From positions 1 through 64,000 of the forward strand of contig JACPZP010000051.1 of assembly GCA_016195405.1 (NCBI GenBank): a stretch of DNA of 64,000 nt, read 5' to 3'. This stretch comes from Planctomycetota bacterium. Lineage in GTDB: Bacteria; Planctomycetota; Planctomycetia; Gemmatales; Gemmataceae. A program made the position numbers and the translations under genes. Position 1 is the first letter of the stretch, and each line of letters opens with the position of its first letter. Shown piece by piece: positions 9,001 to 16,082 of this stretch. Under the pieces are notes generated by a model. That model did no database searches and was not told where the DNA came from. It worked only from the letters and a program-made list of their open reading frames with translations.

Positions 9001-11712
9001 ATGATACCGAGTCGTGCGCGAAACCGCCGAGCGAGCGCGCCGACACAGCAAGTGGAATCTTGGCGCATCGGCAGCGCAATCGCGCTCGCTCGGCAGTTTC
9101 GCGCACGCAACGAGCAGACCATGCTGGTGCTTCTCGGAATCGTAGTCGTCCTCGCGAATCCCCTCTTCGGCGTCGCCGAGGAAGCCATGACGCGTGACGG
9201 CCGCCGCCTCAACGGGAATCTCGCTTTTTCCGCGCAAGGCGGCCAGTTTATCTGCCCCGATGGGAAAAAGCAGCCGCTGAGCACGCTCGCTTGGGTGCGA
9301 TATCCCGAAGCGACAGTCCTGGCGCCGGGGAAAGGCCGCATAATCCATCAATTGCGATTTTCAAGCGATGAGCGAATTGCCGGAGAGCTGATACGTCTGG
9401 ACGAGAAACATTTCACGTTCCGCACTGCCTGGGGAGATACGCTGCGGGTTCCTCGTAACAAGGCGGCCGCTGTCGTTTCGGCCGACGACTACTTGTCTCT
9501 CGTGATCGATGGGCTCAACGACGTTAAGGCCTTCGAGCGCGAAGGCGCCAAGCCGGCATTCGCGGATCGCGAAGCATTCACGGGAAAAAAGAGCCTGACG
9601 CTCGAGGCCGGGCAAGAGGAAGTCCGCTTCGTGTGGAAAAAGCGCCTGGCGCGCTGTGGGCGCGTGAGCTTATGTTTCCGTGACCCCGGCGACTTACGCG
9701 ACGGCCAATGGACAATCGCTTTTCGTAACAAGTCCACGGGCATCGTGGCTCTGACGGGGAACAGCGTTTCCTACCGGGCGGATGCTTCTGACGGCCAATC
9801 GATCAAAGCGACGGCCGGCTGGCATCAGTTGCTGATGGAGTGGACAGACCGTGAATTCAAGCTCTTCGTGGACGATTATCTGCTTGCACACCGGCGTCAC
9901 GCGGAGGATTGCCGACCAACGGTGTTCGCGTTTGCCGCTGTCACGAAAGACAAGTCGAGGCAAGCCGATTCACTTGGCGTGGACGATTTGCAGATCGCCG
10001 CCAAAGCGGATTCACTGCCACGGCCTCTAGGCGTCGACGATCAGGATGAAATTTGGCTCGACACCGGCGATCAGGTCTTCGGCGAAATCGTCGAAGCGAG
10101 CACCAGCGACATCGCTTTGAAGAATCGCTTTGGAAAGAAGGTATTCTCTTGGAGCCGCGTTCGCGGAATCTACTTTCGTCCGCAAAAGGAAACTGCGGCT
10201 CAAACCGAAGTTTGGTTTCGCTCAGGACCGGGAATCTCCGCCGACATTCTACACGGCGAAATCCTGGATCTCAACGACAAGCGGCTCCTTTTGCGCCACG
10301 AGATACTCGGCGTAATGGTCATCGAGCGCGGCCGGCTCGAGCGCCTGATCTTCCCCGAGCCGCCCAAAAAATCACCGCGCTTGGTCACCATTTGCCCAGA
10401 GCTCATCAACCATGCCATGAGGAGAGGTGGGACCGGCGTCCCGCCGGTCCAGACAGGCGAGACGCCCGTCCCACCGGAAGGAAGCCCACCGGAAGGAGGC
10501 CCGCGAACGCGAAACACAAACGGAAAGAAACAGCGGCATAGCGGTTGCTCCCGGATTACAATGACCACGACATCCAATCTTGATGGGAGATGTTCCATGA
10601 AATGCCGCTTAGCTGCCGTCCTCTTTGCCGCCGTCGCGCTGCCGATCGTTCTTGTGAACCCGAGCCAGTCGGGGCAGAACGACCTTGGCCCCAACGCGAA
10701 GGACGTTCGTGAGGTACTCGACAAGGCGCTCGCGTTCCTGAAATCGAGCCAGGGCAGCGACGGCAGCTTTTCGCCCAAGCTCGCCGGGCCTGGCATCACC
10801 GCCGTGGTCGTCGCGGGACTGGCCAAGAACGGCGTTAGTCCGAAGGAGCCGGTGATGGCCAAGGCATTGGAATACCTGGAGAAGCAAGTAAACAAGGACG
10901 GCGGCATCTACAACAAATTTCTCGCCAATTACACGACCAGCGTCGCCCTCATGGCCTTCAAGGAAACGAACGCCGACGGCAAATACGACGGCATCATCAA
11001 GAATGCGAGCAACTTTCTGAAGGGCTTGCAGCAGGAAACGGAACAATCGGACGTCAAGCACGGCGGCTTCGGCTACGACAAAAAGAGCCGGCCCGACCTG
11101 TCCAACACGGGCTTCACCGTCGAAGCCTTGATTGCCGCCGGGATTCCCAAGGACGATCCGGCCATCAAAAAAGCCATCCAATTCATGAGTCGATGCCAGA
11201 ATCTGCCCGGCGAGACCAACGATCAGCCGTTCGCCAAGAAAACGACCAAGGAAGATGAGGGAGGCTTCACCTATCATCCTTTCGAAGACGACAAGAACCA
11301 ATATAAAACCGAAGCCGGCGGTTTGCGTTCGCTGGGCGGGATGACCTACGGCGGCCTGAAAAGCTTCCTGTATGCCGGCGTCAGTAAGGACGATCCGCGC
11401 GTCAAGGCGGCGATCGGTTGGATTCGCCGACATTACACGCTCGATGAGAACCCCGGCATGGGCAAGGCGGGCTTGTACTATTATTATCACACGTTCGCCA
11501 AGGCGATGGATGCCTTAGGCGAGGAGCGCTTTGCCGGCAACGACGGCAAGAAGCACGATTGGCGCAGGGAACTGTTTGAAGCGCTGAAAAATCGGCAATC
11601 GGCCAATGGTAGCTGGCGCAACACCGGCGAGAAAACCTTCGCCGAGGACAACCCCGATTTGGCGACCGGCTTCGCGGTTATGAGCCTAAGTTACACGCTG
11701 AAGAAGCGCTAG
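9001..11712 (+). CDS. Secreted protein fused in frame to a prenyltransferase-repeat protein
   Basis: An uninterrupted frame runs from an ATG at 9001, preceded by GAGAGGA, to 11712. The first part has a signal peptide (MLVLLGIVVVLANPLFGVAEE, met codon at 9121) and about 440 residues with repeated 'D-G-x-x-x-x-G' surfaces and a LamG-like middle (WTIAFRNKSTGIVAL through LFVDDYLLAHRR). Its N-region (9014-9106) is encoded by a palindromic repeat. Its C-terminus runs without a stop through another repeat (10426-10475, translating as GGTGVPPVQTGETPVPP) into the signal peptide of the next gene. I infer two ancestral genes. Whether a 904-residue fusion is made, or translation restarts at 10597, is open. 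Confidence 0.7.
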   Translation: MIPSRARNRRASAPTQQVESWRIGSAIALARQFRARNEQTMLVLLGIVVVLANPLFGVAEEAMTRDGRRLNGNLAFSAQGGQFICPDGKKQPLSTLAWVRYPEATVLAPGKGRIIHQLRFSSDERIAGELIRLDEKHFTFRTAWGDTLRVPRNKAAAVVSADDYLSLVIDGLNDVKAFEREGAKPAFADREAFTGKKSLTLEAGQEEVRFVWKKRLARCGRVSLCFRDPGDLRDGQWTIAFRNKSTGIVALTGNSVSYRADASDGQSIKATAGWHQLLMEWTDREFKLFVDDYLLAHRRHAEDCRPTVFAFAAVTKDKSRQADSLGVDDLQIAAKADSLPRPLGVDDQDEIWLDTGDQVFGEIVEASTSDIALKNRFGKKVFSWSRVRGIYFRPQKETAAQTEVWFRSGPGISADILHGEILDLNDKRLLLRHEILGVMVIERGRLERLIFPEPPKKSPRLVTICPELINHAMRRGGTGVPPVQTGETPVPPEGSPPEGGPRTRNTNGKKQRHSGCSRITMTTTSNLDGRCSMKCRLAAVLFAAVALPIVLVNPSQSGQNDLGPNAKDVREVLDKALAFLKSSQGSDGSFSPKLAGPGITAVVVAGLAKNGVSPKEPVMAKALEYLEKQVNKDGGIYNKFLANYTTSVALMAFKETNADGKYDGIIKNASNFLKGLQQETEQSDVKHGGFGYDKKSRPDLSNTGFTVEALIAAGIPKDDPAIKKAIQFMSRCQNLPGETNDQPFAKKTTKEDEGGFTYHPFEDDKNQYKTEAGGLRSLGGMTYGGLKSFLYAGVSKDDPRVKAAIGWIRRHYTLDENPGMGKAGLYYYYHTFAKAMDALGEERFAGNDGKKHDWRRELFEALKNRQSANGSWRNTGEKTFAEDNPDLATGFAVMSLSYTLKKR
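9014..9106. repeat. Palindromic repeat between start codon and signal peptide
   Basis: GTGCGCGAAACCGCCGAGCG on the left is mirrored by CGCTCGGCAGTTTCGCGCAC on the right, with one or two mismatches. It sits in frame, four codons after the ATG at 9001 and just before the hydrophobic signal sequence. A second copy of the family is at 51291-51383. Confidence 0.85.
10426..10475. repeat. Palindromic repeat removing the stop between two genes
   Basis: GGTGGGACCGGCGTCCCGCC and the later GACGCCCGTCCCACC form a nested palindrome. It translates as GTGVPPVQTGETPVPP, a pattern I know from many planctomycete and verrucomicrobial protein predictions. It lies at the 3' end of the first half of the 9001-11712 frame. 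Confidence 0.8.
10597..11712 (+). CDS. Exported prenyltransferase/squalene-oxidase-repeat protein
   Basis: This 371-residue protein has its own signal peptide (MKCRLAAVLFAAVALPIVLV) and a GGGAG ribosome binding site about 10 bases before the ATG, so it is likely translated independently of the upstream frame. The mature part is built of alpha/alpha-barrel repeats typical of the prenyltransferase/squalene-cyclase fold: LAFLKSSQGSDGSFSPK, ALEYLEKQVNKDGGIY, GGFGYDKKSRPDLSNTGF, GGFTYHPFE, GGMTYGGLKSF and NRQSANGSWRN. The Asp-rich catalytic DxDD or zinc ligands of true cyclases and transferases are not evident. A structural or binding role is therefore more likely than catalysis. Such exported repeat proteins are frequent in planctomycetes. 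Confidence 0.82.
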   Translation: MKCRLAAVLFAAVALPIVLVNPSQSGQNDLGPNAKDVREVLDKALAFLKSSQGSDGSFSPKLAGPGITAVVVAGLAKNGVSPKEPVMAKALEYLEKQVNKDGGIYNKFLANYTTSVALMAFKETNADGKYDGIIKNASNFLKGLQQETEQSDVKHGGFGYDKKSRPDLSNTGFTVEALIAAGIPKDDPAIKKAIQFMSRCQNLPGETNDQPFAKKTTKEDEGGFTYHPFEDDKNQYKTEAGGLRSLGGMTYGGLKSFLYAGVSKDDPRVKAAIGWIRRHYTLDENPGMGKAGLYYYYHTFAKAMDALGEERFAGNDGKKHDWRRELFEALKNRQSANGSWRNTGEKTFAEDNPDLATGFAVMSLSYTLKKR

Positions 11713-11720
11713 TTTGATAC

Positions 11721-11782
11721 GTAGCCGCACTTGTCAAAGTGCGGGTCGCCCGGGCAGCCCGCGTTCTGGTGAACACGGCTAC
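11721..11782. repeat. Dispersed palindrome (GTAGCCG family)
   Basis: GTAGCCGCACTTGTCAAAGT with an internal CACTT/AAGTG hairpin begins 9 bases after the upstream stop and closes with CACGGCTAC. A related GTAGCCGCAG...CTGCGGCTAC element lies at 27668. Confidence 0.7.
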
Positions 11783-11813
11783 CGAGGAATCCCATGAGCC
11801 ATGGAGGTTCTCG

Positions 11814-12683
11814 ATGATGCGCCATGTCGCCGCGGTGTTCGCTCTCGGCTTTCTTGCAACGGCCCTGCGCGCCGATTCCTTCGACAACTACACGAACCCA
11901 ATTCTCGCCAAAGTTCCCGCCTCCAAGGGAACGCAGTCGATCAAGAAACTCACTCCCGATGCCATGGTGGAGCATTCCCGAGCTCTGCCCGGCATGACCG
12001 CCGCGTTCGTGGTGATAAAGACTAACGAAGGCCGGCTTGCAAAGCTCCTAGTGCAGCCCGCCAAGCAGAAAATCTCCGCGGAAGAGTCGGCGCCGATTCT
12101 GCTGATCGAGCGCTACGTCACCTTCCGCGAAGGCGAGGAAAAGACCGTTCACGCCAAGGGCGAGAATGTCCGCCTCTTCGACGGTTTTCGTTTCAACCTC
12201 GACATGGGCCAGGTAGTCCCGGAAAAAGCCGGCGGCGACATCCGCATCGGCATCGAGAACGGCGAGATGTTCGTCGAACCTGTCGGCAAGGCGGAGATGT
12301 TTCTCGTCACCAAGCACTTGCCGGAAGCGAACCCGAAGAAGTCGCCAAGGCCGACGATCGGCGAGAAGTTCGAGCCGCGCTTTTTCAACGGTACTTACAA
12401 GCTGCACGACGACGGCCGGCGCTCCGGTACGTTGAAGCTGACGGTAACCGACGACGGCATCGTCAGCGGCTACTACTATTCGGGCAAGGATGGGCAGAAA
12501 TACGAGGTGGCCGGCAAGGTCGAAAACCCACCCTACACCATCAAGTTCCGCGTCACCTTTCCGCGCACGATTCAGGACTACAGCGGCTTCATGTTCACCG
12601 GCGACGGCAGCGCCATTGCCGGCACGTCCCGGCTGCAAGATCGCGAGACGGGGTTTTACGCAGTGCGATTGGAGACGGAGTGA
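11814..12683 (+). CDS. Exported protein of unknown function
   Basis: A 289-residue protein with a clear signal peptide (MMRHVAAVFALGFLATALRA) and GGAGG 8 bases before the ATG at 11814, which decides the start. The mature part contains a segment of acidic and basic strands (LLIERYVTFREGEEKTVHAKGENVRLFDG) and a C-terminal beta-rich repeat (GTYKLHDDGRRSGTLKLTVT, then GYYYSGKDGQKYEVAGKV). The latter resembles small beta-barrel modules with alternating 'G-x-Y' turns. I recognise no named family. The 3' end overlaps the convergent gene at 12656 by 28 bases. Confidence 0.75.
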   Translation: MMRHVAAVFALGFLATALRADSFDNYTNPILAKVPASKGTQSIKKLTPDAMVEHSRALPGMTAAFVVIKTNEGRLAKLLVQPAKQKISAEESAPILLIERYVTFREGEEKTVHAKGENVRLFDGFRFNLDMGQVVPEKAGGDIRIGIENGEMFVEPVGKAEMFLVTKHLPEANPKKSPRPTIGEKFEPRFFNGTYKLHDDGRRSGTLKLTVTDDGIVSGYYYSGKDGQKYEVAGKVENPPYTIKFRVTFPRTIQDYSGFMFTGDGSAIAGTSRLQDRETGFYAVRLETE

Positions 12684-13432
12684 TATACCCTACCCTCGCT
12701 CTGCTCTTGCGAGGTTGGATTCTGCAGAATTTGAATGACCATTTCTTTGTCTCCCGCGTAAGTGCGTACGTCGCCGATGAAAGCATCAAAACCGGGTCGG
12801 CATACCTCGGACGCGTCGATGGCGTATGGCCAGCGGTTGCCCCTGACCTTGAAGATCGCCAGCCGAACCGGACCGTCCCATTGAGCACGCTCCAAAAAAC
12901 CGGGCCTCAGTATTGGCATGTCTCGGGGGTAGAGTTTTGCCCAAACTTCCTCTTCATGTTTCGCGGTTAGTTCTCGCGGCGAAACTAGCCAGCATTCAAT
13001 CGCATCCCATTCCATGTGGTGCTTACGTACTCCGAACCAGAGAATCCACGTGATGCCGTTTTGGTCCAACTCCACGCTGGGAGACAGGAGCATTTGCCAT
13101 CCCAGCGCTACCACGAAAGCGCCTCCCGCTATGAATAGGCCGAAAAAATACCACGACTCCAAACCGATATGGATGAATGCAGCGAGCCCGATCTCCGATA
13201 CGAAAAGCCCGATGATCAGAGCAATGATCCCATAGGCGCGGCTAGCGCGGTAAACCGTTCGCTTAATTGAAGGAATGTGGCTCTGAATCGGCGTCGGAAC
13301 CTGGAAGGCCATGTTCGGGACCGTATTGATGGGCTCGTCGGCTTGGATTTCATGAGACGGCCTGTACACTGGCGCATGTGGCGCGATTTTATAACATTGG
13401 TCAAAACGTGGTTCGTCGGACAGCGCCTTCAT
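12656..13432 (-). CDS. Membrane protein of unknown function
   Basis: A 258-residue protein. The ATG at 13432 is preferred over a GTG at 13444 because GAGGCG lies 5 bases upstream. Two adjacent hydrophobic segments (AYGIIALIIGLFVSEIGLAA and FGLFIAGGAFVVALGWQ, about residues 65-115) form a hairpin in the membrane. They are followed by a soluble C-terminal domain with VELDQNGITWILWFG and WDAIECW. That layout resembles PH-like membrane-associated domains (two helices, then a beta-rich domain), but the match is only by eye. It is convergent with the secreted protein upstream in the window. Confidence 0.7.
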   Translation of the reverse strand: MKALSDEPRFDQCYKIAPHAPVYRPSHEIQADEPINTVPNMAFQVPTPIQSHIPSIKRTVYRASRAYGIIALIIGLFVSEIGLAAFIHIGLESWYFFGLFIAGGAFVVALGWQMLLSPSVELDQNGITWILWFGVRKHHMEWDAIECWLVSPRELTAKHEEEVWAKLYPRDMPILRPGFLERAQWDGPVRLAIFKVRGNRWPYAIDASEVCRPGFDAFIGDVRTYAGDKEMVIQILQNPTSQEQSEGRVYHSVSNRTA

Positions 13433-13468
13433 TTGTCGCCTCACATTACGATCGATATTCTGTCGCCC

Positions 13469-13783
13469 TCACGGTTTAACACAATGCTTCGCCTGGATAG
13501 TTGCTGTCATAAGCGAACCGGCACGACGCATGCGATACGGCTCTTCTTCGCGCCCTACACAGATCATGTAGGGATGTTCGGCCACCTGATGGGCAGCATG
13601 GAATACGACCACGGGACGGGTGCCAGAGGCGATAATCCTGCCATTGGCGAAGCCGATCCAAAGTCCTTGGTACTGAGCGAGCAGCTGGTCGCGGACGGCC
13701 CAGTATTCAGCCTCGTGCTTGCGCCAGTCGGGATGGATTTGTTGAGCAATATGAATTGGTAATCCGTCAGCAAGGCTTTTCAT
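13469..13783 (-). CDS. Small DUF5678-like protein
   Basis: A 104-residue soluble protein starting at ATG 13783 with GGGG 7 bases upstream. The core LLAQYQGLWIGFANGRIIASG resembles the short DUF5678 motif ('L...Y.GKWVAF..G.VVA.G') found in planctomycetes and cyanobacteria. The N-terminal half is helical (HPDWRKHEAEYWAVRDQL). Function is unknown. It is 36 bases upstream of the membrane protein gene on the same strand, so they may be co-transcribed. Confidence 0.6.
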   Translation of the reverse strand: MKSLADGLPIHIAQQIHPDWRKHEAEYWAVRDQLLAQYQGLWIGFANGRIIASGTRPVVVFHAAHQVAEHPYMICVGREEEPYRMRRAGSLMTATIQAKHCVKP

Positions 13784-13794
13784 TCGTCACCCCT

Positions 13795-13807
13795 GTTAAC
13801 TGTTAAC
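13795..13807. promoter_or_regulatory. Perfect 13-bp palindrome upstream of the DUF5678-like gene
   Basis: GTTAACTGTTAAC is an exact palindrome with a single central base. It lies 12 bases upstream of the ATG at 13783, overlapping the zone just before its ribosome binding site. It could be an operator. No matching site was noticed elsewhere. Confidence 0.4.
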
Positions 13808-14196
13808 AACTCTAGCCTATTCACGCCTTTTCCACATTTTACAACCAGTGTGCATCATGGGATGCATTCGACGTCGGCGGTTCCCGAAAACATGGCAGCG
13901 GCGCGCGGAGAATTGTCACTTCCCGGCCTTCCCCTCGGGCAGCGACCAAAAACCGCACCGTGCCGTCCTTGCCGCCGGAGACGACGCAACGCCTCAGCGG
14001 CAATTAGTTTCATGCGCGGGAATACGTTTCACGACGTGATCGCCGTCGTAAAACGAAACGAATCTCCTGCAAACAGAGATCCAACTTACGGCGGAATCTT
14101 CAAATGCGTTTCATAGATTTCACGAGCGGGAATGCGTTTCACGACGTCGTGCGTGTGCGTGAAATGAAAAGAATATCACGGCCGTTTCCGTGTTCC
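13808..14196. other. Non-coding region with a 20-base direct repeat
   Basis: This stretch of about 390 bases has no convincing gene. GGGAATACGTTTCACGACGT at 14018-14037 recurs with one change at 14128-14147. The first copy is followed by a mirror CGTCGTAAAACG, so each could form a hairpin. A short open frame at 13850-14116 has no family features and a composition unlike its neighbours. A small RNA or decayed sequence are both possible. Confidence 0.4.
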
Positions 14197-15141
14197 TTAA
14201 GACACGTCTTGTTCGGGCGGGCCGCTTTCGTCCTTTGGTTCAGCCGGCGCGGCCGTCTCTCTGCCGTCATCCATATCCCGGTTCACGACCAGCATTCGCC
14301 CCGTCGGTTTCGGCCGCGCGGGTCGCCGCCGCCGGCCGCGCGACGTTTTCTTGGCAGGCGCCGCTTCCGCGGTGGTGGGCCCAGCCATCTCCGAGCCAAA
14401 GCGCGTCACCACGTAGGTCCGGCTGCGCTTATCGGTGTCCAATTCCAACAACCCTTCCTTGGCGGCGTCTTCCAATAGCTCGCTGAACGTGCGGTAGCCA
14501 TGGTAGGCTTCGTTGAAGCTCGGTTTCTTGCGCTTTATCGTGTCTTTGACCATCGACGACCAAAGCACCTCCTTATTTTCGCGGCGCAGAGCTAGGAGCG
14601 ATTCCAAGAGCAGTTCGAATGCCTTGCGCTTGCCCTCCGGCACCTGCGCGCTAATGGATGGGCTGAGGGTCTTCGTCTTGCCGAGATCCTCGTAGTAGAT
14701 GAATTCGTCGCAGTTGTCGCGCAGCAGGTCCGAGGTCGATTCCTGCATGCCCAGGCCGATGACGTGCTTGCCGTTCTCTTTGAGCTTGGAAACGAGCGGC
14801 GAAAAATCGGAGTCGCCGGAGACGACGACAAACGTGTCGATGTGTTCTTTGGAATATGCTAAGTCCATCGCGTCCACGCACAGCCGGATGTCGGCCGAGT
14901 TCTTGCCCGTCTGGGAACGTTTGGGGATTTCCACCAGCTCGATGGCGGCTTCGTGCAACGGGCCGGTGTATTGGCCGAACCGGCTCCAGTCGGCGTAAGC
15001 TTTTTTGGCGACGATCTTGCCCTTTTCGACGAGCCGCTCGAGGACGCGTGCGATCTCAAAGCGATCCCGCCGACCCTGAAAGCCAAGGGCCAGATTCTCA
15101 AAGTCGATGAACACGGCCAACGCGCGTTCGCCGTCAGGCAT
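14197..15141 (-). CDS. NYN-domain protein with a C-terminal OST-HTH/LOTUS-like domain
   Basis: A 314-residue protein starting at ATG 15141 (AAAGGA 6 bases upstream). The N-terminal NYN/PIN-like nuclease fold has AVFIDFENLALG, KAYADWSRF, KNSADIRLCVDAMDLAY and FVVVSGDSDFSPLVSKLKE. It supplies the expected acidic metal-binding residues (D in FIDFEN, D in SADIR, D in SGDSDF). Residues about 180-250 (RKAFELLLESLLAL through YVVTRFGSEM) fit an OST-HTH/LOTUS RNA-binding domain. The basic tail (KKTSRGRRRRPARPKP) could also bind nucleic acid. This LabA-like architecture suggests an RNase or RNA-associated protein, probably cytosolic. Its 5' end is overlapped by the extended 3' end of the gene at 14859-15986. 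Confidence 0.88.
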   Translation of the reverse strand: MPDGERALAVFIDFENLALGFQGRRDRFEIARVLERLVEKGKIVAKKAYADWSRFGQYTGPLHEAAIELVEIPKRSQTGKNSADIRLCVDAMDLAYSKEHIDTFVVVSGDSDFSPLVSKLKENGKHVIGLGMQESTSDLLRDNCDEFIYYEDLGKTKTLSPSISAQVPEGKRKAFELLLESLLALRRENKEVLWSSMVKDTIKRKKPSFNEAYHGYRTFSELLEDAAKEGLLELDTDKRSRTYVVTRFGSEMAGPTTAEAAPAKKTSRGRRRRPARPKPTGRMLVVNRDMDDGRETAAPAEPKDESGPPEQDVS

Positions 15142-15986
15142 GCCGGATCCTTTCTGGAGATTTGTTCGCAAGTTAATGTAGCAAGTTTCCCGTTTAGCCG
15201 CGAGCCTACGGCGAGCGCGGGGCCCGCGCTCGCCGTAGGCTCGCGGCTAAACTTAGTTCGGTGCGAAGGTGAATGGACGGGCAGGAGCGTCTGCGCGTCG
15301 AGGTAGAGGTGGCAGGTCTGCGCGGGCCTCGCAAGCCGTGAAGCTTGCGGGATGGACGCGCATTCGCCATTAAGTTTGCCGCTAATTCGAAGCACCGCGC
15401 TCCCATTTAGCAGGCCCGAAATTAGCTGTGGCTCTTTGATGCGGGCTTTCAGATCGGCGAGCATTGCATGAGGGCCGCCGCACCCCTTTTCCACCAGCAG
15501 GCGCTCGCGTTCTTCCAGAACCGCCTTGTTGGACTCGATGAAAGGCGGCAGCGTCATGCCGTTGGTCTGCGGCTCTTGACCGGGACGTCGCAACGCGTGG
15601 CCCAGTAGCGTGCCATCGCTGACGATGAGAACATGGGCCGGCATTCCTCCCGTTTTCAGCGTGGTTTCAAGGCGCGCGCAATGGTTGGGACCGCGGACCA
15701 GGCTGCTCAGGGCTTCGAAAGCGATGTCGTCCGTCCGCGCCCGCTGAAGGATTTTCATCGATTGCCACGGCGTCTTTCGTGGATCGAGAGTCTCGATCGC
15801 CAGTTCGAGGATTCTCTCCGGTTGGCTTTCCAGTCCATCCAGCCGTTTGTCGAACAGCACAGCTTGGGCAACGAAGGCAACCGAGGCGGGAGCGGATGAC
15901 GATTGAGTTTGCAAGTTGAGGCCGCCGGTCGCCAGCACCAACGTCACGGCGCCGAGCGGGACGAAGAGGGCGTGAAGGCGGGACAT
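14859..15986 (-). CDS. Exported LolA-like protein with a repeat-extended C-terminus
   Basis: This begins with a signal peptide (MSRLHALFVPLGAVTLVLAT, ATG 15986). The 220-residue mature part includes LETTLKTGGMPAHVLIVSDG and YLDAQTLLPVH, loosely like the LolA-fold secreted proteins of planctomycetes. I cannot name a family. At its natural 3' end the frame enters a near-perfect palindrome (15191-15252, read as FSREPTASAGPALAVGSRLN) and loses its stop. It continues about 110 codons into the start of the NYN gene in another frame, ending at 14859. The tail is almost certainly not ancestral. The functional protein probably ends near 15250. Confidence 0.6.
   Translation of the reverse strand: MSRLHALFVPLGAVTLVLATGGLNLQTQSSSAPASVAFVAQAVLFDKRLDGLESQPERILELAIETLDPRKTPWQSMKILQRARTDDIAFEALSSLVRGPNHCARLETTLKTGGMPAHVLIVSDGTLLGHALRRPGQEPQTNGMTLPPFIESNKAVLEERERLLVEKGCGGPHAMLADLKARIKEPQLISGLLNGSAVLRISGKLNGECASIPQASRLARPAQTCHLYLDAQTLLPVHSPSHRTKFSREPTASAGPALAVGSRLNGKLATLTCEQISRKDPACLTANARWPCSSTLRIWPLAFRVGGIALRSHASSSGSSKRARSSPKKLTPTGAGSANTPARCTKPPSSWWKSPNVPRRARTRPTSGCAWTRWT
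15191..15252. repeat. Near-perfect palindrome, family TTTAGCCGCGAGCC
   Basis: Arms of about 28 bases (CGTTTAGCCGCGAGCCTACG and its mirror) surround a very short loop. Other copies are at 19271-19374 (intergenic) and 41894-41982 (inside imuB). The same translation, FSREPTASA...LAVGSRLN, is used here and in imuB. Confidence 0.9.
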
Positions 15987-16082
15987 GGGAAGATTTTCCG
16001 GATTTGACGAAAGTTCCGTCGGAGGCTGGCCGAGTATAACGTCAGGCGACGAAGGGATAAAGCCGAATAGGGGGATCGTTCC

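Noticed and set aside
13850-14116. 88-codon plus-strand frame in the gap before the NYN gene
   Set aside because: Arg/Ala/Pro-rich translation, no ribosome binding site, no family features.
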